DNA of 60,928 nt from contig NZ_WKKF01000017.1 in NCBI RefSeq assembly GCF_009674765.1, positions 1 through 60,928 of the forward strand. The letters run 5' to 3'. This document shows, in pieces, positions 21,145 through 39,619 of this stretch. Numbering within the stretch: position 1 is the stretch's first letter; each line of letters opens with the position of its first letter. Both the position numbers and the translations under genes were made by a program. A model generated the notes under the pieces. That model was given only the letters and a program-made list of their open reading frames with translations. It did not search any database and was not told where the DNA came from. This stretch comes from Metabacillus idriensis (GTDB lineage Bacteria; Bacillota; Bacilli; Bacillales; Bacillaceae).

Positions 21145-21456
21145 CTATTTATCTAAAGTTTCACCAGATTTTGTTGCAACACGTACCTTTTTGCCATCAA
21201 CCACTTTGAATCCAACACGAGTTGGTTCACCAGATTTAGGATCTAGTGGCATAACATTTGATACATGGATAGGTGCCTCTTGGCTGATGATGCCGCCTTG
21301 AGGATTTGATTGAGAAGGTTTTGAATGCTTCTTCATAATGTTGATGCCTTCAACAAGTACTCGGTCTTTCTTAGGAAAAGCAGCAAGAACTGTGCCTTGT
21401 TTACCTTTATCTTTACCTGAGATAACCATTACCTTATCACCTTTTTTTACATGCAT
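21145..21456 (-). CDS. rplX: 50S ribosomal protein L24
   Basis: 103 aa with an N-terminal KOW motif ([19 protein letters not shown]) and [20 protein letters not shown]. Assembly initiator protein of the 50S. RBS AAGGAGGTGC. Confidence 0.98.
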   Translation of the reverse strand: MHVKKGDKVMVISGKDKGKQGTVLAAFPKKDRVLVEGINIMKKHSKPSQSNPQGGIISQEAPIHVSNVMPLDPKSGEPTRVGFKVVDGKKVRVATKSGETLDK

Positions 21457-21495
21457 CCTAGTCGCACCTCCTTAGTAAGGCTGTCTATTTTCGAT

Positions 21496-21864
<369 letters not shown>

Positions 21865-21902
21865 TTACGTTACCTCCTTTCGGAAAAATAATCCGAACAA
21901 TA

Positions 21903-23479
<1,577 letters not shown>

Positions 23480-23821
23480 TTATCCCTCCTTCTTTTCTGA
23501 TACAACGATTGTAATGTGGCTTGTGCGTTTGTTGATTGCACTAGCACGACCCATTGCGCGTGGACGGAAACGTTTTAGAGTTGGACCTTCGCCTACATAA
23601 GCTTCAGTTACAACCAGGTTGTTAATGTCCATTTCATAGTTGTGCTCTGCATTTGCCACAGCAGATTTTAGAACTTTTTCAATAATTGGAGAAGCAGTTT
23701 TCGGTGTGTGACGAAGAATCGCTACCGCTTCACCTATTTGCTTTCCTCGGATAAGATCAATTACTAAACGAGCTTTACGAGGAGCAATACGTACTGTTCT
23801 TGCAACGGCTTTAGCTTGCAT
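23480..23821 (-). CDS. rplV: 50S ribosomal protein L22
   Basis: 113 aa: [20 protein letters not shown], then the long beta-hairpin region ([20 protein letters not shown]) that lines the exit tunnel constriction and is the site of macrolide resistance changes; no deletion is seen. RBS GAGGAGG. Confidence 0.98.
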   Translation of the reverse strand: MQAKAVARTVRIAPRKARLVIDLIRGKQIGEAVAILRHTPKTASPIIEKVLKSAVANAEHNYEMDINNLVVTEAYVGEGPTLKRFRPRAMGRASAINKRTSHITIVVSEKKEG

Positions 23822-23838
23822 TTAAAAGCCTCCTCTCA

Positions 23839-24117
23839 TTAACGTCTTGTTTTTTTGTCGTCAGCTGCATGACCTTTATACGTACGTGTTGGAGCAAACT
23901 CACCGAGTTTGTGTCCTACCATATCTTCAGTAACGTATACAGGAACATGTTTGCGACCGTCATATACAGCGATCGTTTGACCGATGAATTGTGGGAAAAT
24001 AGTAGAACGACGAGACCAAGTTTTGATCACTTGCTTTTTCTCTGACTCGTTTAACTTTTCAACTTTTTTGAATAAATGCTCATCTACGAATGGTCCTTTT
24101 TTCAAGCTACGGCCCAT
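23839..24117 (-). CDS. rpsS: 30S ribosomal protein S19
   Basis: 92 aa; [20 protein letters not shown], then [24 protein letters not shown] is the core stretch (residues 36 onward), ending THKGH-like [14 protein letters not shown]. It forms the 30S head with S13. A perfect 9-bp hairpin lies upstream in the rplB-rpsS spacer. RBS GAAGGGAGGTAC. Confidence 0.98.
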   Translation of the reverse strand: MGRSLKKGPFVDEHLFKKVEKLNESEKKQVIKTWSRRSTIFPQFIGQTIAVYDGRKHVPVYVTEDMVGHKLGEFAPTRTYKGHAADDKKTRR

Positions 24118-24142
24118 ACTTGTACCTCCCTTCGCGATTGCG

Positions 24143-24164
24143 CTACGGTTCCTTCGAACCGTAG
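24143..24164 (-). other. hairpin in the rplB-rpsS spacer
   Basis: Perfect 9-bp stem CTACGGTTC / GAACCGTAG closed by a 4-nt GAAG loop (minus-strand sense), ending 26 nt before the rpsS start. There is no T-run, so it is not an intrinsic terminator. It could be an mRNA processing, stability or translational-control element. Confidence 0.75.
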
Positions 24165-24174
24165 AACCATCACG

Positions 24175-25017
<843 letters not shown>

Positions 25018-25034
25018 CTATCTTGAAAAATGTA

Positions 25035-25322
25035 TTAGACTTCGAATAATTCGATTTCTTTGCTGTCAGCTGTTAATTTAACAACTGCTTTTTTACGCTT
25101 ATTAGTAAGACCTGTATAACGACCTACACGCTTATATTTGCCTTTGTAGTTAAGTACGTTAACTTTCTCAACTTTTACGCCAAAGATCGCTTCGATAGCA
25201 TCTTTAACTTGAGTTTTGTTAGCTTTAACGTCTACTTCAAACGTGTACTTTTTCTCAGTCATTAAGTCTGTTGAAAGTTCAGTGATTACGGGGCGCTTAA
25301 TAATATCACGAGGATCTTTCAT
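25035..25322 (-). CDS. rplW: 50S ribosomal protein L23
   Basis: 95 aa: [19 protein letters not shown] and [20 protein letters not shown]. It is the docking site for trigger factor and SRP at the tunnel exit. The start overlaps the rplD stop by 1 bp (TAATG). Confidence 0.98.
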   Translation of the reverse strand: MKDPRDIIKRPVITELSTDLMTEKKYTFEVDVKANKTQVKDAIEAIFGVKVEKVNVLNYKGKYKRVGRYTGLTNKRKKAVVKLTADSKEIELFEV

Positions 25323-25945
25323 TATGCAAGCACCTCCTCTACTTTTTGCACCGCTGCTTTCGTAATAACAAGCTTCTCATGGTTAAGTACATCTAAAACG
25401 TTAATAGAATTAGCTGTAAGAACTGTAATGCCAGGGATGTTACGAGCTGATAATTCAACTGTTTCGTTTACATCAGCAGTAACGATCAATGCTTTCTTCG
25501 CAATTGAAAGACCTGTAAGGATAGAAGTCATTTCTTTTGTTTTAGGAGCATTCATTAGTAAGTCTTCTAATACTAATACGTTGTTTTCTTGTACTTTAGA
25601 TGATAAAGCTGATTTGATCGCTAAGCGGCGAACTTTTTTTGGTAATTTGTAAGAATAGCTGCGTGGTGTTGGACCGAATACGATACCACCGCCGCGCCAT
25701 TGTGGTGAACGGATAGACCCTTGACGAGCACGTCCAGTACCTTTTTGACGCCAAGGCTTACGACCTCCGCCTCTAACTTCTGAACGACCTTTAACTTTGT
25801 GGTTTCCTTGTCGCAAGGAAGCTCTTTGCATGATAACCGCTTCGAATAAAACGTGCTGATTAGGTTCGATACCAAATACGGAGTCGTTTAGCTCGATTTC
25901 ACCAACGTTAGATCCGCTTTGGTTTAATAATGCTACTTTCGGCAT
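25322..25945 (-). CDS. rplD: 50S ribosomal protein L4
   Basis: 207 aa with [19 protein letters not shown], the extended tunnel loop [20 protein letters not shown] and [13 protein letters not shown]. In E. coli L4 represses the S10 operon; whether it acts on the leader at 26952-27077 here is unknown. RBS AAGGAGG. Confidence 0.98.
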   Translation of the reverse strand: MPKVALLNQSGSNVGEIELNDSVFGIEPNQHVLFEAVIMQRASLRQGNHKVKGRSEVRGGGRKPWRQKGTGRARQGSIRSPQWRGGGIVFGPTPRSYSYKLPKKVRRLAIKSALSSKVQENNVLVLEDLLMNAPKTKEMTSILTGLSIAKKALIVTADVNETVELSARNIPGITVLTANSINVLDVLNHEKLVITKAAVQKVEEVLA

Positions 25946-25972
25946 TATCGAATTCCTCCTTTCTTAGAAAAA

Positions 25973-26599
25973 TTAGTTAGATTTAACAGCTTTTTTCACT
26001 GTAATAAGTGATTTTTTAGGTCCAGGTACGTTACCTTTGATCAATAGAAGGTTACGCTCAGCGTCAACTTTCACGATCTCAAGGTTTTGAACAGTAACGC
26101 GCTCTCCGCCCATACGGCCTGGCAATAATTTGTTTTTGAATACTCGGTTAGGAGCAACAGGACCCATTGAACCTGGGCGACGGTGGTAACGAGAACCATG
26201 TGACATCGGTCCGCGAGATTGGTTATGGCGTTTGATTGAGCCTTGGAAACCTTTACCTTTCGATACTCCTGTTACATCTACTACATCTCCAGCAGAGAAA
26301 ATATCAACTTTGACTTCCTGACCAACTTCATACTCACCAGCATCTCCGCGGAATTCCCTTACGAAGCGCTTAGGTGCAGTATTAGCTTTTGCAACGTGTC
26401 CTTTTGAAGGTTTGTTAGAAAGTTTGTCGCGTTTGTCTGAGAAACCAACTTGAACAGCTGCATAGCCGTCACTTTCAACAGTTTTCAATTGAAGAACAAC
26501 GTTTCTAGTAGCCTCAATTACTGTTACCGGGATAAGGTCACCCTTTTCCGTGAATACTTGAGTCATACCGATTTTTTTACCTAAGATTCCTTTGGTCAT
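25973..26599 (-). CDS. rplC: 50S ribosomal protein L3
   Basis: 208 aa: [40 protein letters not shown] and [19 protein letters not shown]; the extended loop reaches the peptidyl transferase centre. RBS TAGGAGGTG. Confidence 0.98.
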   Translation of the reverse strand: MTKGILGKKIGMTQVFTEKGDLIPVTVIEATRNVVLQLKTVESDGYAAVQVGFSDKRDKLSNKPSKGHVAKANTAPKRFVREFRGDAGEYEVGQEVKVDIFSAGDVVDVTGVSKGKGFQGSIKRHNQSRGPMSHGSRYHRRPGSMGPVAPNRVFKNKLLPGRMGGERVTVQNLEIVKVDAERNLLLIKGNVPGPKKSLITVKKAVKSN

Positions 26600-26642
26600 T
26601 AGTCACACCTCCTATAATGTGTTGTAAAATCTATTTTTGAAA

Positions 26643-27077
<435 letters not shown>

Positions 27078-27083
27078 TTGTCT

Positions 27084-27112
27084 ATTATATAAAAAATCCG
27101 TGCCCAATGCAA
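27084..27112 (-). promoter_or_regulatory. S10 operon promoter, proximal
   Basis: TTGCAT (27107-27112), 17-nt spacer, TATAAT (27084-27089). Perfect -10 and spacing. Confidence 0.8.
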
Positions 27113-27151
27113 GAAGAAAATAAAGTTTTTACTTTCTTGCGCACTTTTACT

Positions 27152-27180
27152 ATTATACATACTTCATAGTCGTATGACAA
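27152..27180 (-). promoter_or_regulatory. S10 operon promoter, distal
   Basis: TTGTCA (27175-27180), 17-nt spacer, TATAAT (27152-27157). Together with the proximal promoter 68 bp downstream it makes a tandem pair for the large ribosomal cluster. Confidence 0.75.
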
Positions 27181-27251
27181 GCGAATCAGCAAATGGAAAA
27201 TGTTTTTGCTTCTTGACTAAAATACTTCTAATAGAAGAGATTTTTTCATAT

Positions 27252-27283
27252 AAAAAAAGACGAGCATTAAGCTCGTCTTTTTG
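27252..27283 (-). terminator. tuf terminator
   Basis: Stem AAAAAGACGAGC / GCTCGTCTTTTT with a 5-nt loop, immediately after the tuf stop codon; ends the str operon before the S10 promoters. Confidence 0.9.
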
Positions 27284-27292
27284 AAAGTAGAA

Positions 27293-28483
27293 TTACTCAG
27301 TGATCGTAGCTACGACACCAGCGCCTACTGTACGTCCGCCTTCACGGATTGAGAATTTAGTACCTTCTTCAATCGCGATTGGAGCGATAAGTTCAACAGT
27401 CATTTCGATGTTATCGCCAGGCATAACCATTTCAACGCCTTCTGGAAGTTGAATGATACCAGTTACGTCCGTAGTACGGAAGTAGAACTGTGGGCGGTAG
27501 TTAGAGAAGAATGGAGTGTGACGTCCACCCTCTTCTTTTGAAAGAACGTAAACTTCTGATTTAAATTTAGTGTGTGGAGTGATTGTTTTTGGCTTAGCAA
27601 GAACTTGTCCACGTTGGATGTCTTCACGAGAAACCCCACGAAGAAGTGCACCGATGTTGTCGCCAGCTTCTGCATAGTCAAGAAGCTTACGGAACATTTC
27701 AACACCTGTTACAGTTGTAGATTTTGGCTCTTCAGTGAAGCCGATGATGTCGATAACATCTCCAACTTTAACTACGCCGCGCTCTACACGTCCTGTAGCA
27801 ACTGTTCCACGGCCAGTGATTGAGAATACATCCTCAACTGGCATCATGAATGGTTTTTCAGTGTCACGAGCTGGAGTTGGGATATACTCGTCAACTGCGT
27901 TCATAAGTTCAACGATTTTCTCTTCCCACTCTGCTTCGCCTTCAAGAGCTTTAAGAGCAGAACCTTTGATTACTGGAATGTCATCGCCAGGGAAGTCATA
28001 TTCAGAAAGAAGGTCACGAACTTCCATTTCTACTAATTCAAGTAATTCTTCGTCGTCTACCATGTCACATTTGTTCATGAATACAACTAGGTAAGGAACA
28101 CCTACTTGACGAGAAAGAAGGATGTGCTCACGAGTTTGTGGCATTGGGCCGTCAGAAGCAGAAACAACTAGGATTCCGCCGTCCATTTGTGCAGCACCAG
28201 TGATCATGTTTTTAACATAGTCAGCATGTCCTGGGCAGTCAACGTGTGCATAGTGACGAGTTTCAGTTTCGTACTCAACGTGTGCAGTTGAGATTGTGAT
28301 TCCGCGCTCGCGCTCTTCTGGAGCAGCATCGATCATGTCGTATGCCATTGCAGCACCTTTACCGCTACGTTTAGCTAATACAGTTGTAATAGCAGCTGTT
28401 AAAGTTGTTTTACCGTGGTCAACGTGTCCAATTGTACCGATATTGGCATGCGTTTTTGAACGGTCGAATTTTTCTTTACCCAT
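27293..28483 (-). CDS. tuf: elongation factor Tu
   Basis: 396 aa GTPase. G1 GHVDHGKT, switch I RGITIS, G3 DCPGH, G4 NKCD, G5 GSALK; domain 2/3 with [13 protein letters not shown] and the C-terminal [11 protein letters not shown]. Delivers aminoacyl-tRNA to the ribosome. ATG 28483 follows TAAGGAGGAAT; ten upstream codons are open but have no support. A TATAAT lies in the fusA-tuf spacer (about 28510-28515), but with a poor -35. Confidence 0.99.
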   Translation of the reverse strand: MGKEKFDRSKTHANIGTIGHVDHGKTTLTAAITTVLAKRSGKGAAMAYDMIDAAPEERERGITISTAHVEYETETRHYAHVDCPGHADYVKNMITGAAQMDGGILVVSASDGPMPQTREHILLSRQVGVPYLVVFMNKCDMVDDEELLELVEMEVRDLLSEYDFPGDDIPVIKGSALKALEGEAEWEEKIVELMNAVDEYIPTPARDTEKPFMMPVEDVFSITGRGTVATGRVERGVVKVGDVIDIIGFTEEPKSTTVTGVEMFRKLLDYAEAGDNIGALLRGVSREDIQRGQVLAKPKTITPHTKFKSEVYVLSKEEGGRHTPFFSNYRPQFYFRTTDVTGIIQLPEGVEMVMPGDNIEMTVELIAPIAIEEGTKFSIREGGRTVGAGVVATITE

Positions 28484-28579
28484 TCTAAATTCCTCCTTAG
28501 AGTCGTGATTCATTATATAGATTGCAGAAAGTGAAACATGTCCACTTTCTATTCATACATAAGTAGTTATACTTCAATA

Positions 28580-28606
28580 AAAGGTGAAAATCAATTATTC
28601 ACCTTT
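28580..28606 (-). other. hairpin overlapping the fusA stop codon
   Basis: Minus-strand stem AAAGGTGAA / TTCACCTTT (9 bp, 9-nt loop) made from the last fusA codons and followed by TTATTG. It resembles a weak, leaky terminator or processing site between fusA and tuf. A second stem GAAAGTG / CACTTTC lies at 28527-28549. Confidence 0.5.
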
Positions 28607-30673
28607 ATTTTTTTTGATAATTTCTTCAGAAATTGATTTTGGAACCTCTTCGTAATGATCAAAGTGCATTGAGAATGTTCCGCGGCCTTGAGTATTTGAA
28701 CGTAACGCAGTAGCGTAACCAAACATCTCAGAAAGTGGAACCATTGAACGTACAACTTGAGCATTTCCGCGTGCTTCCATACCCTCTACTCGTCCGCGAC
28801 GAGAAGTGATATCACCCATGATATCTCCCATGTACTCATCAGGAATTACAACTTCAACCTTCATAACAGGCTCAAGGATAACAGGGTTACACTTTGATAC
28901 AGCGTTTTTAAGAGCCATAGATGCAGCAATCTTAAACGCCATTTCACTAGAGTCAACATCATGGTAAGAACCATCAACCAATGTAGCTTTTACATCGATT
29001 AGAGGGTATCCAGCTAGAACACCATTTTTCATAGAGTCTTCTAGACCGGCTGCAACAGCAGGCACGTATTCACGTGGTACTGTTCCACCTACTACTTTAT
29101 TTTGGAACTCAAAGCCTTTTCCTTCTTCGTTTGGTTCAAATTCTACCCAAACATGTCCGAACTGACCGCGTCCACCAGATTGGCGTGCGAATTTACCTTC
29201 AACCTTAGCAGAGCCACGGAAAGTTTCGCGATACGCAACCTGAGGAGCACCAACGTTAGCTTCCACTTTAAATTCACGTCTCATACGGTCAACAATGATG
29301 TCAAGGTGAAGTTCACCCATACCAGAGATGATCGTTTGACCTGTTTCAGTATCAGTGTGAGCTTTGAAAGTTGGATCTTCTTCAGAAAGCTTTGTTAAAG
29401 CTGTAGACATTTTGTCTTGGTCAGCTTTAGATTTTGGTTCAACAGATAGTGAGATAACCGGATCTGGGAAATTCATTGATTCCAAGATAACTTGGTTCTT
29501 CTCATCACATAAAGTATCACCAGTTGTAGTATCTTTAAGACCTACAGCAGCAGCAATATCTCCAGCGTATACTGTTGAGATTTCCTCACGAGAGTTAGCA
29601 TGCATTTGCAGGATACGTCCTACGCGTTCACGCTTGCCTTTCGTTGAGTTCTGTACGTATGATCCAGAGTTCAAGACACCTGAATACACACGGAAGAATG
29701 TTAATTTACCAACATAAGGATCCGTCATAACTTTGAATGCAAGTGCTGAGAATGGACCCTCATCACTAGATTCACGAGTTACTTCGTCCTCACTGTCAGG
29801 TAATGTACCTTTAATTGCTGGTACATCTAAAGGTGATGGCAGGTAATCCAGAACAGCGTCTAACATTAACTGTACACCTTTGTTTTTAAATGCAGATCCA
29901 CAGATTACTGGGTAGAATTCTACATTTACTGTTCCTTTACGGATCGCAGCTTTCAATTCATCGATTGTAAGCTCTTCACCTTCAAGGTATTTCATCATAA
30001 GCTCTTCGTCAAGTTCCGCTACAGCTTCTACAAGCTTTCCGCGCCACTCTTCAGCAAGATCTTTATACTCATCAGGAATTTCCATAGCCTCTGAGCGAGT
30101 TCCTAGATCGTCTTCGTAGATATATGCAACATTTTCTACTAAGTCGATAATACCTACAAACTCATCTTCAGCACCAATTGGAAGTTGGATAGGATGAGCA
30201 TTAGCTTCAAGACGGTCATGCATTGTTTTTACAGAGTATAAGAAATCCGCACCGATTTTATCCATTTTATTAACGAATACTACACGCGGTACTCCGTAAG
30301 TTGTTGCCTGGCGCCATACTGTTTCAGTTTGAGGCTCAACACCTGATTGAGCATCAAGTACTGCTACTGCACCATCAAGTACACGAAGTGAACGTTCAAC
30401 TTCAACTGTGAAGTCTACGTGTCCCGGTGTATCGATGATGTTTACGCGATGACCCTTCCACTGAGCAGTTGTAGCAGCAGAAGTGATAGTGATACCACGT
30501 TCTTGCTCTTGCTCCATCCAGTCCATTTGTGAAGCACCTTCATGTGTTTCACCAATTTTATGGATACGTCCAGTGTAGAATAATACACGTTCAGTAGTAG
30601 TCGTTTTACCGGCATCGATGTGAGCCATGATGCCGATATTACGAGTTTTGTCTAAGGAGAACTCTCTTGCCAT
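28595..30673 (-). CDS. fusA: elongation factor G
   Basis: 692 aa, identical in length to B. subtilis EF-G. G1 AHIDAGKTT, switch I ERGITI, G3 DTPGHVDF, G4 NKMDK; domain IV with GGRGQFGHV. Catalyses translocation and, with RRF, ribosome recycling. Target of fusidic acid. RBS GGAAGGAG. Third gene of the str operon. Confidence 0.99.
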   Translation of the reverse strand: MAREFSLDKTRNIGIMAHIDAGKTTTTERVLFYTGRIHKIGETHEGASQMDWMEQEQERGITITSAATTAQWKGHRVNIIDTPGHVDFTVEVERSLRVLDGAVAVLDAQSGVEPQTETVWRQATTYGVPRVVFVNKMDKIGADFLYSVKTMHDRLEANAHPIQLPIGAEDEFVGIIDLVENVAYIYEDDLGTRSEAMEIPDEYKDLAEEWRGKLVEAVAELDEELMMKYLEGEELTIDELKAAIRKGTVNVEFYPVICGSAFKNKGVQLMLDAVLDYLPSPLDVPAIKGTLPDSEDEVTRESSDEGPFSALAFKVMTDPYVGKLTFFRVYSGVLNSGSYVQNSTKGKRERVGRILQMHANSREEISTVYAGDIAAAVGLKDTTTGDTLCDEKNQVILESMNFPDPVISLSVEPKSKADQDKMSTALTKLSEEDPTFKAHTDTETGQTIISGMGELHLDIIVDRMRREFKVEANVGAPQVAYRETFRGSAKVEGKFARQSGGRGQFGHVWVEFEPNEEGKGFEFQNKVVGGTVPREYVPAVAAGLEDSMKNGVLAGYPLIDVKATLVDGSYHDVDSSEMAFKIAASMALKNAVSKCNPVILEPVMKVEVVIPDEYMGDIMGDITSRRGRVEGMEARGNAQVVRSMVPLSEMFGYATALRSNTQGRGTFSMHFDHYEEVPKSISEEIIKKNKGE

Positions 30674-30726
30674 TTGGGTTTTTCTCCTTCCTATTATAAG
30701 GATTAGTATATTTTATGGTTTGAATC

Positions 30727-31197
30727 CTACCAGCGGTAGTGAGCAAATGCTTTGTTAGCTTCAGCCATTTTGTGAGTATCTTCACGTTTCTTAACTGATG
30801 AGCCAGTGTTGTTAGCTGCATCAAGAATCTCGTTAGCTAAGCGCTCTTCCATCGTTTTTTCACCGCGAAGACGAGCGTAGTTTACTAACCAGCGAAGACC
30901 AAGAGTAGTACGGCGGTCAGGGCGAACTTCAACAGGAACTTGATAGTTAGCACCACCCACACGACGAGCTCTTACCTCAAGAACTGGCATGATGTTTTTA
31001 AGCGCTTGTTCAAACACTTCGATTGCTTCTTTACCTGAACGCTCTTTCACTAAGTCAAAAGCTGTGTAAAGAATAGTTTGTGCTTTACCTCTCTTACCGT
31101 CTACCATAATTCTGTTGATTAGACGAGTAACAAGCTTTGAGTTGTAAAGTGGATCTGGTAATACGTCTCTTTTTGTAACAGGACCTTTACGTGGCAT
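30727..31197 (-). CDS. rpsG: 30S ribosomal protein S7
   Basis: 156 aa: [20 protein letters not shown] and the tail [16 protein letters not shown]. Primary binder of the 16S 3' domain; in E. coli also the regulator of the str operon. ATG 31197 follows GAAGGGAGG; six upstream codons without RBS are excluded. Confidence 0.98.
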   Translation of the reverse strand: MPRKGPVTKRDVLPDPLYNSKLVTRLINRIMVDGKRGKAQTILYTAFDLVKERSGKEAIEVFEQALKNIMPVLEVRARRVGGANYQVPVEVRPDRRTTLGLRWLVNYARLRGEKTMEERLANEILDAANNTGSSVKKREDTHKMAEANKAFAHYRW

Positions 31198-31248
31198 GTT
31201 ATATCCTCCCTTCATGCTATAATCTTAAGCTTTATATTACTTAAGGCA

Positions 31249-31695
<447 letters not shown>

Positions 31696-31728
31696 TTAAT
31701 ACCACACATCCAGGTGGTTCATATTTGG

Positions 31729-31774
31729 GCAAAAACAAAGTTTTTGCAGAGGATTTAAAACCCTTGGCAAAAAC
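31729..31774 (-). promoter_or_regulatory. alternative-hairpin element upstream of rpsL
   Basis: In transcript order: segment A GTTTTTGC (31774-31767), segment B GCAAAAAC (31747-31740), segment C GTTTTTGC (31736-31729). B can pair perfectly with A (19-nt loop) or with C (3-nt loop), so the two hairpins exclude each other. It starts 5 bp after the rplGB stop codon and ends 57 bp before rpsL. Confidence 0.55.
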
Positions 31775-31778
31775 GGTT

Positions 31779-32027
31779 TTAATTGATAATAGCTACAGTT
31801 ACTGCTCCTACTTCTATTCCGCAAGCTTTTCCAAGCTTTTTCATAGAGTCAACCATATTAAAGGGAATGTTCTTCTGTTCAGCGAGTTCAGTAATCATGT
31901 GAATGATTCTTGAATCAGCGTCTTCAGCAATGATCAGTTCCTTTACTTGATCAAGTTTTAGAGCCTTTACTGTTTGCTTTGTACCAACAATAATTTTATG
32001 TGCCTGCGATACTTTTTCATAAGACAT
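31779..32027 (-). CDS. rplGB: L7Ae-family ribosomal protein (YbxF, L7Ae-like)
   Basis: 82 aa, L7Ae/L30e fold: [37 protein letters not shown] and [13 protein letters not shown]. The family binds RNA kink-turns; B. subtilis YbxF associates with ribosomes. ATG 32027 follows TTGGAGGAT; 19 upstream open codons lack support. Lies between rpoC and rpsL, as in B. subtilis. Confidence 0.93.
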   Translation of the reverse strand: MSYEKVSQAHKIIVGTKQTVKALKLDQVKELIIAEDADSRIIHMITELAEQKNIPFNMVDSMKKLGKACGIEVGAVTVAIIN

Positions 32028-32157
32028 AAAAATATATCCTCCAAAGCAACAGGTTTTAATTAAGCACCTAGAACATACTAACATCGTAAGAGATGGATGT
32101 CAACTAGATCAAAGAAACATTTTTCTAGAATCGTCCATCTCTTTTTCAGTTAGTTAA

Positions 32158-35100
32158 TTAATCTACAGTTACAGTTTCATCTTCAGGCTGAATGCGAGGA
32201 ATTGGATTAACGCGTCTATAGCGCTGCATTCCAGTTCCGGCAGGTACAAGCTTACCGATGATAACATTTTCTTTCAAGCCGAGCAGTTCATCACGCTTGC
32301 CTTTAATCGCAGCATCAGTCAGGACACGAGTTGTTTCCTGGAATGATGCAGCGGATAAGAATGAATCTGTTTCAAGTGATGCTTTTGTGATACCAAGCAG
32401 GATCGGACGTCCTGTTGCCGGGCGCTTGCCTTCAAGCAATACCTTTTTGTTGGCATCTGTAAATTGGTGAACATCAAGCAATGTTCCAGGCAATACATCT
32501 GTATCTCCTGCATCCATTACTCTAACTTTGCGAAGCATTTGGCGAACCATTACTTCAACGTGTTTGTCTCCAATTTCTACCCCTTGCATACGGTATACTT
32601 TTTGAACTTCACGAAGCAGATATTCCTGAACAGATGTGATGTCTGTTACTTTCAGCAATTCTTTAGGGTCGATTGAACCTTCAGTAAGTTCCTGACCGTG
32701 TGTAATTTTGTCGCCTTCGGCCACTTTAAGTCTAGCGTTGTAAGCAGCTGTGTAAGTGCGTGTTTCAACATCGCCTTTAATAACGATTTCCTGTTGTCTG
32801 TCACGGACTTCATTAATTTCTACTACTACACCATCAATTTCAGAGATGGTTGCTTGACCTTTAGGATTTCTCGCTTCAAATAGCTCCTGAATACGAGGTA
32901 AACCTTGAGTGATGTCATCTCCGGCAACACCGCCTGTATGGAACGTACGCATTGTAAGCTGAGTTCCCGGTTCTCCGATAGATTGAGCAGCGATAATACC
33001 GACTGCCTCTCCAACTTCAACCTCGGTTCCTGTAGCCAAGTTGCGTCCGTAGCATTTTTTACATACTCCATGACGAGTGTTACATGTAAATGCAGAACGG
33101 ATCCATACTTCTTCTATGCCAGTTTCAACAATCGCTAAGGCAAGGTCTTCTGTAATGAGATCATTTTCAGAAACGATGACTTCACCAGTCTCCGGATGTT
33201 TAAGAGTTTTGCGTGCATGACGTCCAATTAAACGCTCTTCTAAATGCTCGATTACTTCTGTGCCTTCCTTGATTGACTTCGTCAAGATGCCGCGGTCCGT
33301 TCCACAATCTTCATCACGAATGATGACATCCTGCGCAACGTCAACGAGACGTCTTGTCAAGTAACCTGAGTCAGCTGTTTTAAGGGCTGTATCGGCAAGA
33401 CCTTTACGCGCACCATGTGTTGAGATAAAGTACTCTAACACTGTTAAGCCCTCACGGAAACTTGATTTGATTGGAAGTTCAATAATACGTCCAGCCGGGT
33501 TGGCCATCAGTCCGCGCATTCCCGCAAGCTGCGTAAAGTTAGATGCGTTACCACGGGCTCCTGAATCACTCATCATGAAGATCGGGTTGCGCTTATCAAG
33601 AGAAGCCATCAGTTTGCCCTGGATGACATCTTTAGACGCACTCCAGATGGAAATAACACGTTCATAGCGCTCTTCTTCTGTAATCAGACCGCGTTTGAAT
33701 TGTTTAAGAACATTATCAACTTTAGCTTGTGCCTCTTTTAAGATCTCTTCTTTTTCGCGAAGTACGATGATATCTGATACACCAACCGTAATACCGGCTT
33801 TAGTAGAATATCTGAATCCAAGATCTTTCATGCGATCAAGCATTTTAGACGTTTCGGTAATATGGAATTTCTTAAAGATTTCAGCAATGATTTTACCTAA
33901 GATCCCCTTCTTGAAAGGAGGGATAATCTCTTGGCTTTGAATGAATTCTTTCACATTCACATTTGCATCAATAAAGAATTTTTCCGGTGTTTCATCTTCA
34001 ATGTTGCTCTTAGTCGGTTCATTCATATACGGGAATGAAGGCGGCAGAATTTCATTGAAAATCAGTTTTCCTACTGTTGTTACAAGCAGCTTTTTGCGCT
34101 GTTCATCCGTAAATGATTCGTTAGGCAGAGAGCTTGCTTGAACAGCAATACGAGAGTGAAGATGAACATATCCGTTTTGATATGCAAGCAAGGCTTCATT
34201 CGTATCTTTGAAGACCATTCCTTCGCCGACAGCTTCTTCGCGTTCTAATGTCAGGTAGTAGTTTCCGAGTACCATATCCTGAGAAGGAGTAACAACAGGT
34301 TTTCCGTCTTTAGGATTTAGAATGTTTTGAGCTGCAAGCATCAAAATGCGTGCTTCTGCTTGAGCTTCAGCAGATAGAGGTACGTGAACCGCCATTTGGT
34401 CACCATCAAAGTCAGCGTTATATGCTGTACATACTAATGGGTGAAGACGAATTGCACGGCCTTCTACAAGAGTAGGCTCAAATGCCTGGATTCCCAGTCT
34501 GTGAAGTGTAGGTGCGCGGTTAAGGAGAACTGGATGCTCTCTGATAACTGCTTCTAATACATCCCAAACCTCAGGAGATACACGTTCTATTTTACGTTTA
34601 GCACTCTTAATGTTGTGTGCTAAGCCCTTTTCAACAAGTTCTTTCATAACGAAAGGCTTGAATAATTCAAGAGCCATTTCTTTCGGCAAACCGCATTGAT
34701 ACATTTTTAAGTTTGGTCCTACAACGATAACGGAACGGCCTGAATAGTCAACACGTTTCCCAAGAAGGTTTTGACGGAAACGTCCTTGTTTACCTTTCAG
34801 CATATGTGAAAGTGATTTAAGAGGACGATTACCTGGTCCAGTAACTGGACGGCCGCGTCGGCCATTGTCAATCAACGCATCAACAGCTTCTTGAAGCATG
34901 CGTTTTTCGTTCTGTACGATGATGCTTGGAGCACCAAGGTCCAATAAACGTTTTAAACGGTTGTTGCGGTTAATTACACGGCGGTACAAATCATTTAAGT
35001 CAGAAGTCGCAAAGCGTCCGCCGTCTAATTGAACCATTGGACGAAGTTCAGGCGGGATAACAGGAAGAACATCAAGGATCATCCAAGATGGCTCATTGCC

Positions 35101-35757
35101 TGAATTACGGAATGCTTCTAATACTTCTAAACGTTTGATTGCACGAGTTCTGCGCTGGCCTTGTGCTGTTTTAAGTTCTTCTTTAAGCTGATCAACCTCT
35201 TTATCCAAATCGATGTCAGAAAGAAGTTTTTTGATCGCTTCTGCACCCATTGCAGCTTGGAAAGTTGAGCTGTATTTATCACGGTATGCTCTATACTCTT
35301 TTTCAGAGAGCAGCTGTTTTTTCTCAAGCGGCGTGTCGCCTGTTTCTGTAACCACGTAAGAAGCGAAGTAAATCACTTCTTCTAATGCACGAGGAGACAT
35401 ATCAAGCACTAAGCCCATGCGGCTAGGAATGCCTTTAAAATACCAAATGTGAGAAACAGGGGCAGCAAGTTCAATATGCCCCATACGCTCACGGCGGACC
35501 TTAGCACGAGTTACTTCAACTCCGCATCGATCACAGACTACACCTTTGTAGCGAACTCTTTTATATTTTCCGCAATGACATTCCCAGTCCTTAGTAGGAC
35601 CGAAAATACGCTCACAGAATAAACCGTCTTTTTCTGGTTTTAAAGTACGATAGTTAATCGTTTCTGGTTTCTTAACTTCACCGAATGACCACGAGCGAAT
35701 TTTATCAGGTGAAGCGAGACCGATGTTCATATACTCAAAGTTATTTACATCTAGCAA
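32158..35757 (-). CDS. rpoC: DNA-directed RNA polymerase beta' subunit
   Basis: 1199 aa, identical in length to B. subtilis. N-terminal zinc site C-x-C … C-x2-C (ECHCGKYKR … VVCDRCG), catalytic [12 protein letters not shown] binding Mg2+, bridge helix and trigger loop (MRTFHTGG), and the second zinc site [13 protein letters not shown]. The Gram-positive form without the large E. coli insertion. The start is TTG with GGGAGGTAGG at 8 nt; it lies 46 bp behind rpoB. Confidence 0.99.
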   Translation of the reverse strand: MLDVNNFEYMNIGLASPDKIRSWSFGEVKKPETINYRTLKPEKDGLFCERIFGPTKDWECHCGKYKRVRYKGVVCDRCGVEVTRAKVRRERMGHIELAAPVSHIWYFKGIPSRMGLVLDMSPRALEEVIYFASYVVTETGDTPLEKKQLLSEKEYRAYRDKYSSTFQAAMGAEAIKKLLSDIDLDKEVDQLKEELKTAQGQRRTRAIKRLEVLEAFRNSGNEPSWMILDVLPVIPPELRPMVQLDGGRFATSDLNDLYRRVINRNNRLKRLLDLGAPSIIVQNEKRMLQEAVDALIDNGRRGRPVTGPGNRPLKSLSHMLKGKQGRFRQNLLGKRVDYSGRSVIVVGPNLKMYQCGLPKEMALELFKPFVMKELVEKGLAHNIKSAKRKIERVSPEVWDVLEAVIREHPVLLNRAPTLHRLGIQAFEPTLVEGRAIRLHPLVCTAYNADFDGDQMAVHVPLSAEAQAEARILMLAAQNILNPKDGKPVVTPSQDMVLGNYYLTLEREEAVGEGMVFKDTNEALLAYQNGYVHLHSRIAVQASSLPNESFTDEQRKKLLVTTVGKLIFNEILPPSFPYMNEPTKSNIEDETPEKFFIDANVNVKEFIQSQEIIPPFKKGILGKIIAEIFKKFHITETSKMLDRMKDLGFRYSTKAGITVGVSDIIVLREKEEILKEAQAKVDNVLKQFKRGLITEEERYERVISIWSASKDVIQGKLMASLDKRNPIFMMSDSGARGNASNFTQLAGMRGLMANPAGRIIELPIKSSFREGLTVLEYFISTHGARKGLADTALKTADSGYLTRRLVDVAQDVIIRDEDCGTDRGILTKSIKEGTEVIEHLEERLIGRHARKTLKHPETGEVIVSENDLITEDLALAIVETGIEEVWIRSAFTCNTRHGVCKKCYGRNLATGTEVEVGEAVGIIAAQSIGEPGTQLTMRTFHTGGVAGDDITQGLPRIQELFEARNPKGQATISEIDGVVVEINEVRDRQQEIVIKGDVETRTYTAAYNARLKVAEGDKITHGQELTEGSIDPKELLKVTDITSVQEYLLREVQKVYRMQGVEIGDKHVEVMVRQMLRKVRVMDAGDTDVLPGTLLDVHQFTDANKKVLLEGKRPATGRPILLGITKASLETDSFLSAASFQETTRVLTDAAIKGKRDELLGLKENVIIGKLVPAGTGMQRYRRVNPIPRIQPEDETVTVD

Positions 35758-35803
35758 GGGGCCTACCTCCCTTTTCGTCTTCAGGTTTTACCCTTATTGC
35801 TTA

Positions 35804-39385
<3,582 letters not shown>

Positions 39386-39489
39386 CTGCTTCACCCCTCA
39401 AATCAAGCGTAATATAACTTGTAATATGTACTCGTAAATCAATCTATTAACCACCAATACACATACAAGGAGAAAACAAAAATAAAAAG

Positions 39490-39590
39490 GTCTCTATAAA
39501 TTAGAAAACCACTTTTGTAAAACGTACTATTGATTTTATAAGTTTTTCCATCTGTCCTATATTTATACATTTACCTCAAAAAATAGAGAC
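39490..39590 (-). promoter_or_regulatory. rpoB leader long-range complementary pair
   Basis: GTCTCTAT at one end and ATAGAGAC at the other (8 bp perfect) enclose 85 nt of the rpoB 5' UTR; the second arm is followed directly by CCTTTTTATTTTT. Read as RNA this looks like a terminator-type exit from a long stem. Confidence 0.4.
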
Positions 39591-39619
39591 TTATGGAATA
39601 TATATATTGGCATTTTATA

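Noticed and set aside
27735-28094. 119-codon plus-strand frame inside tuf
   Set aside because: Antisense shadow of EF-Tu caused by codon bias of a highly expressed gene; no RBS or recognisable domain.
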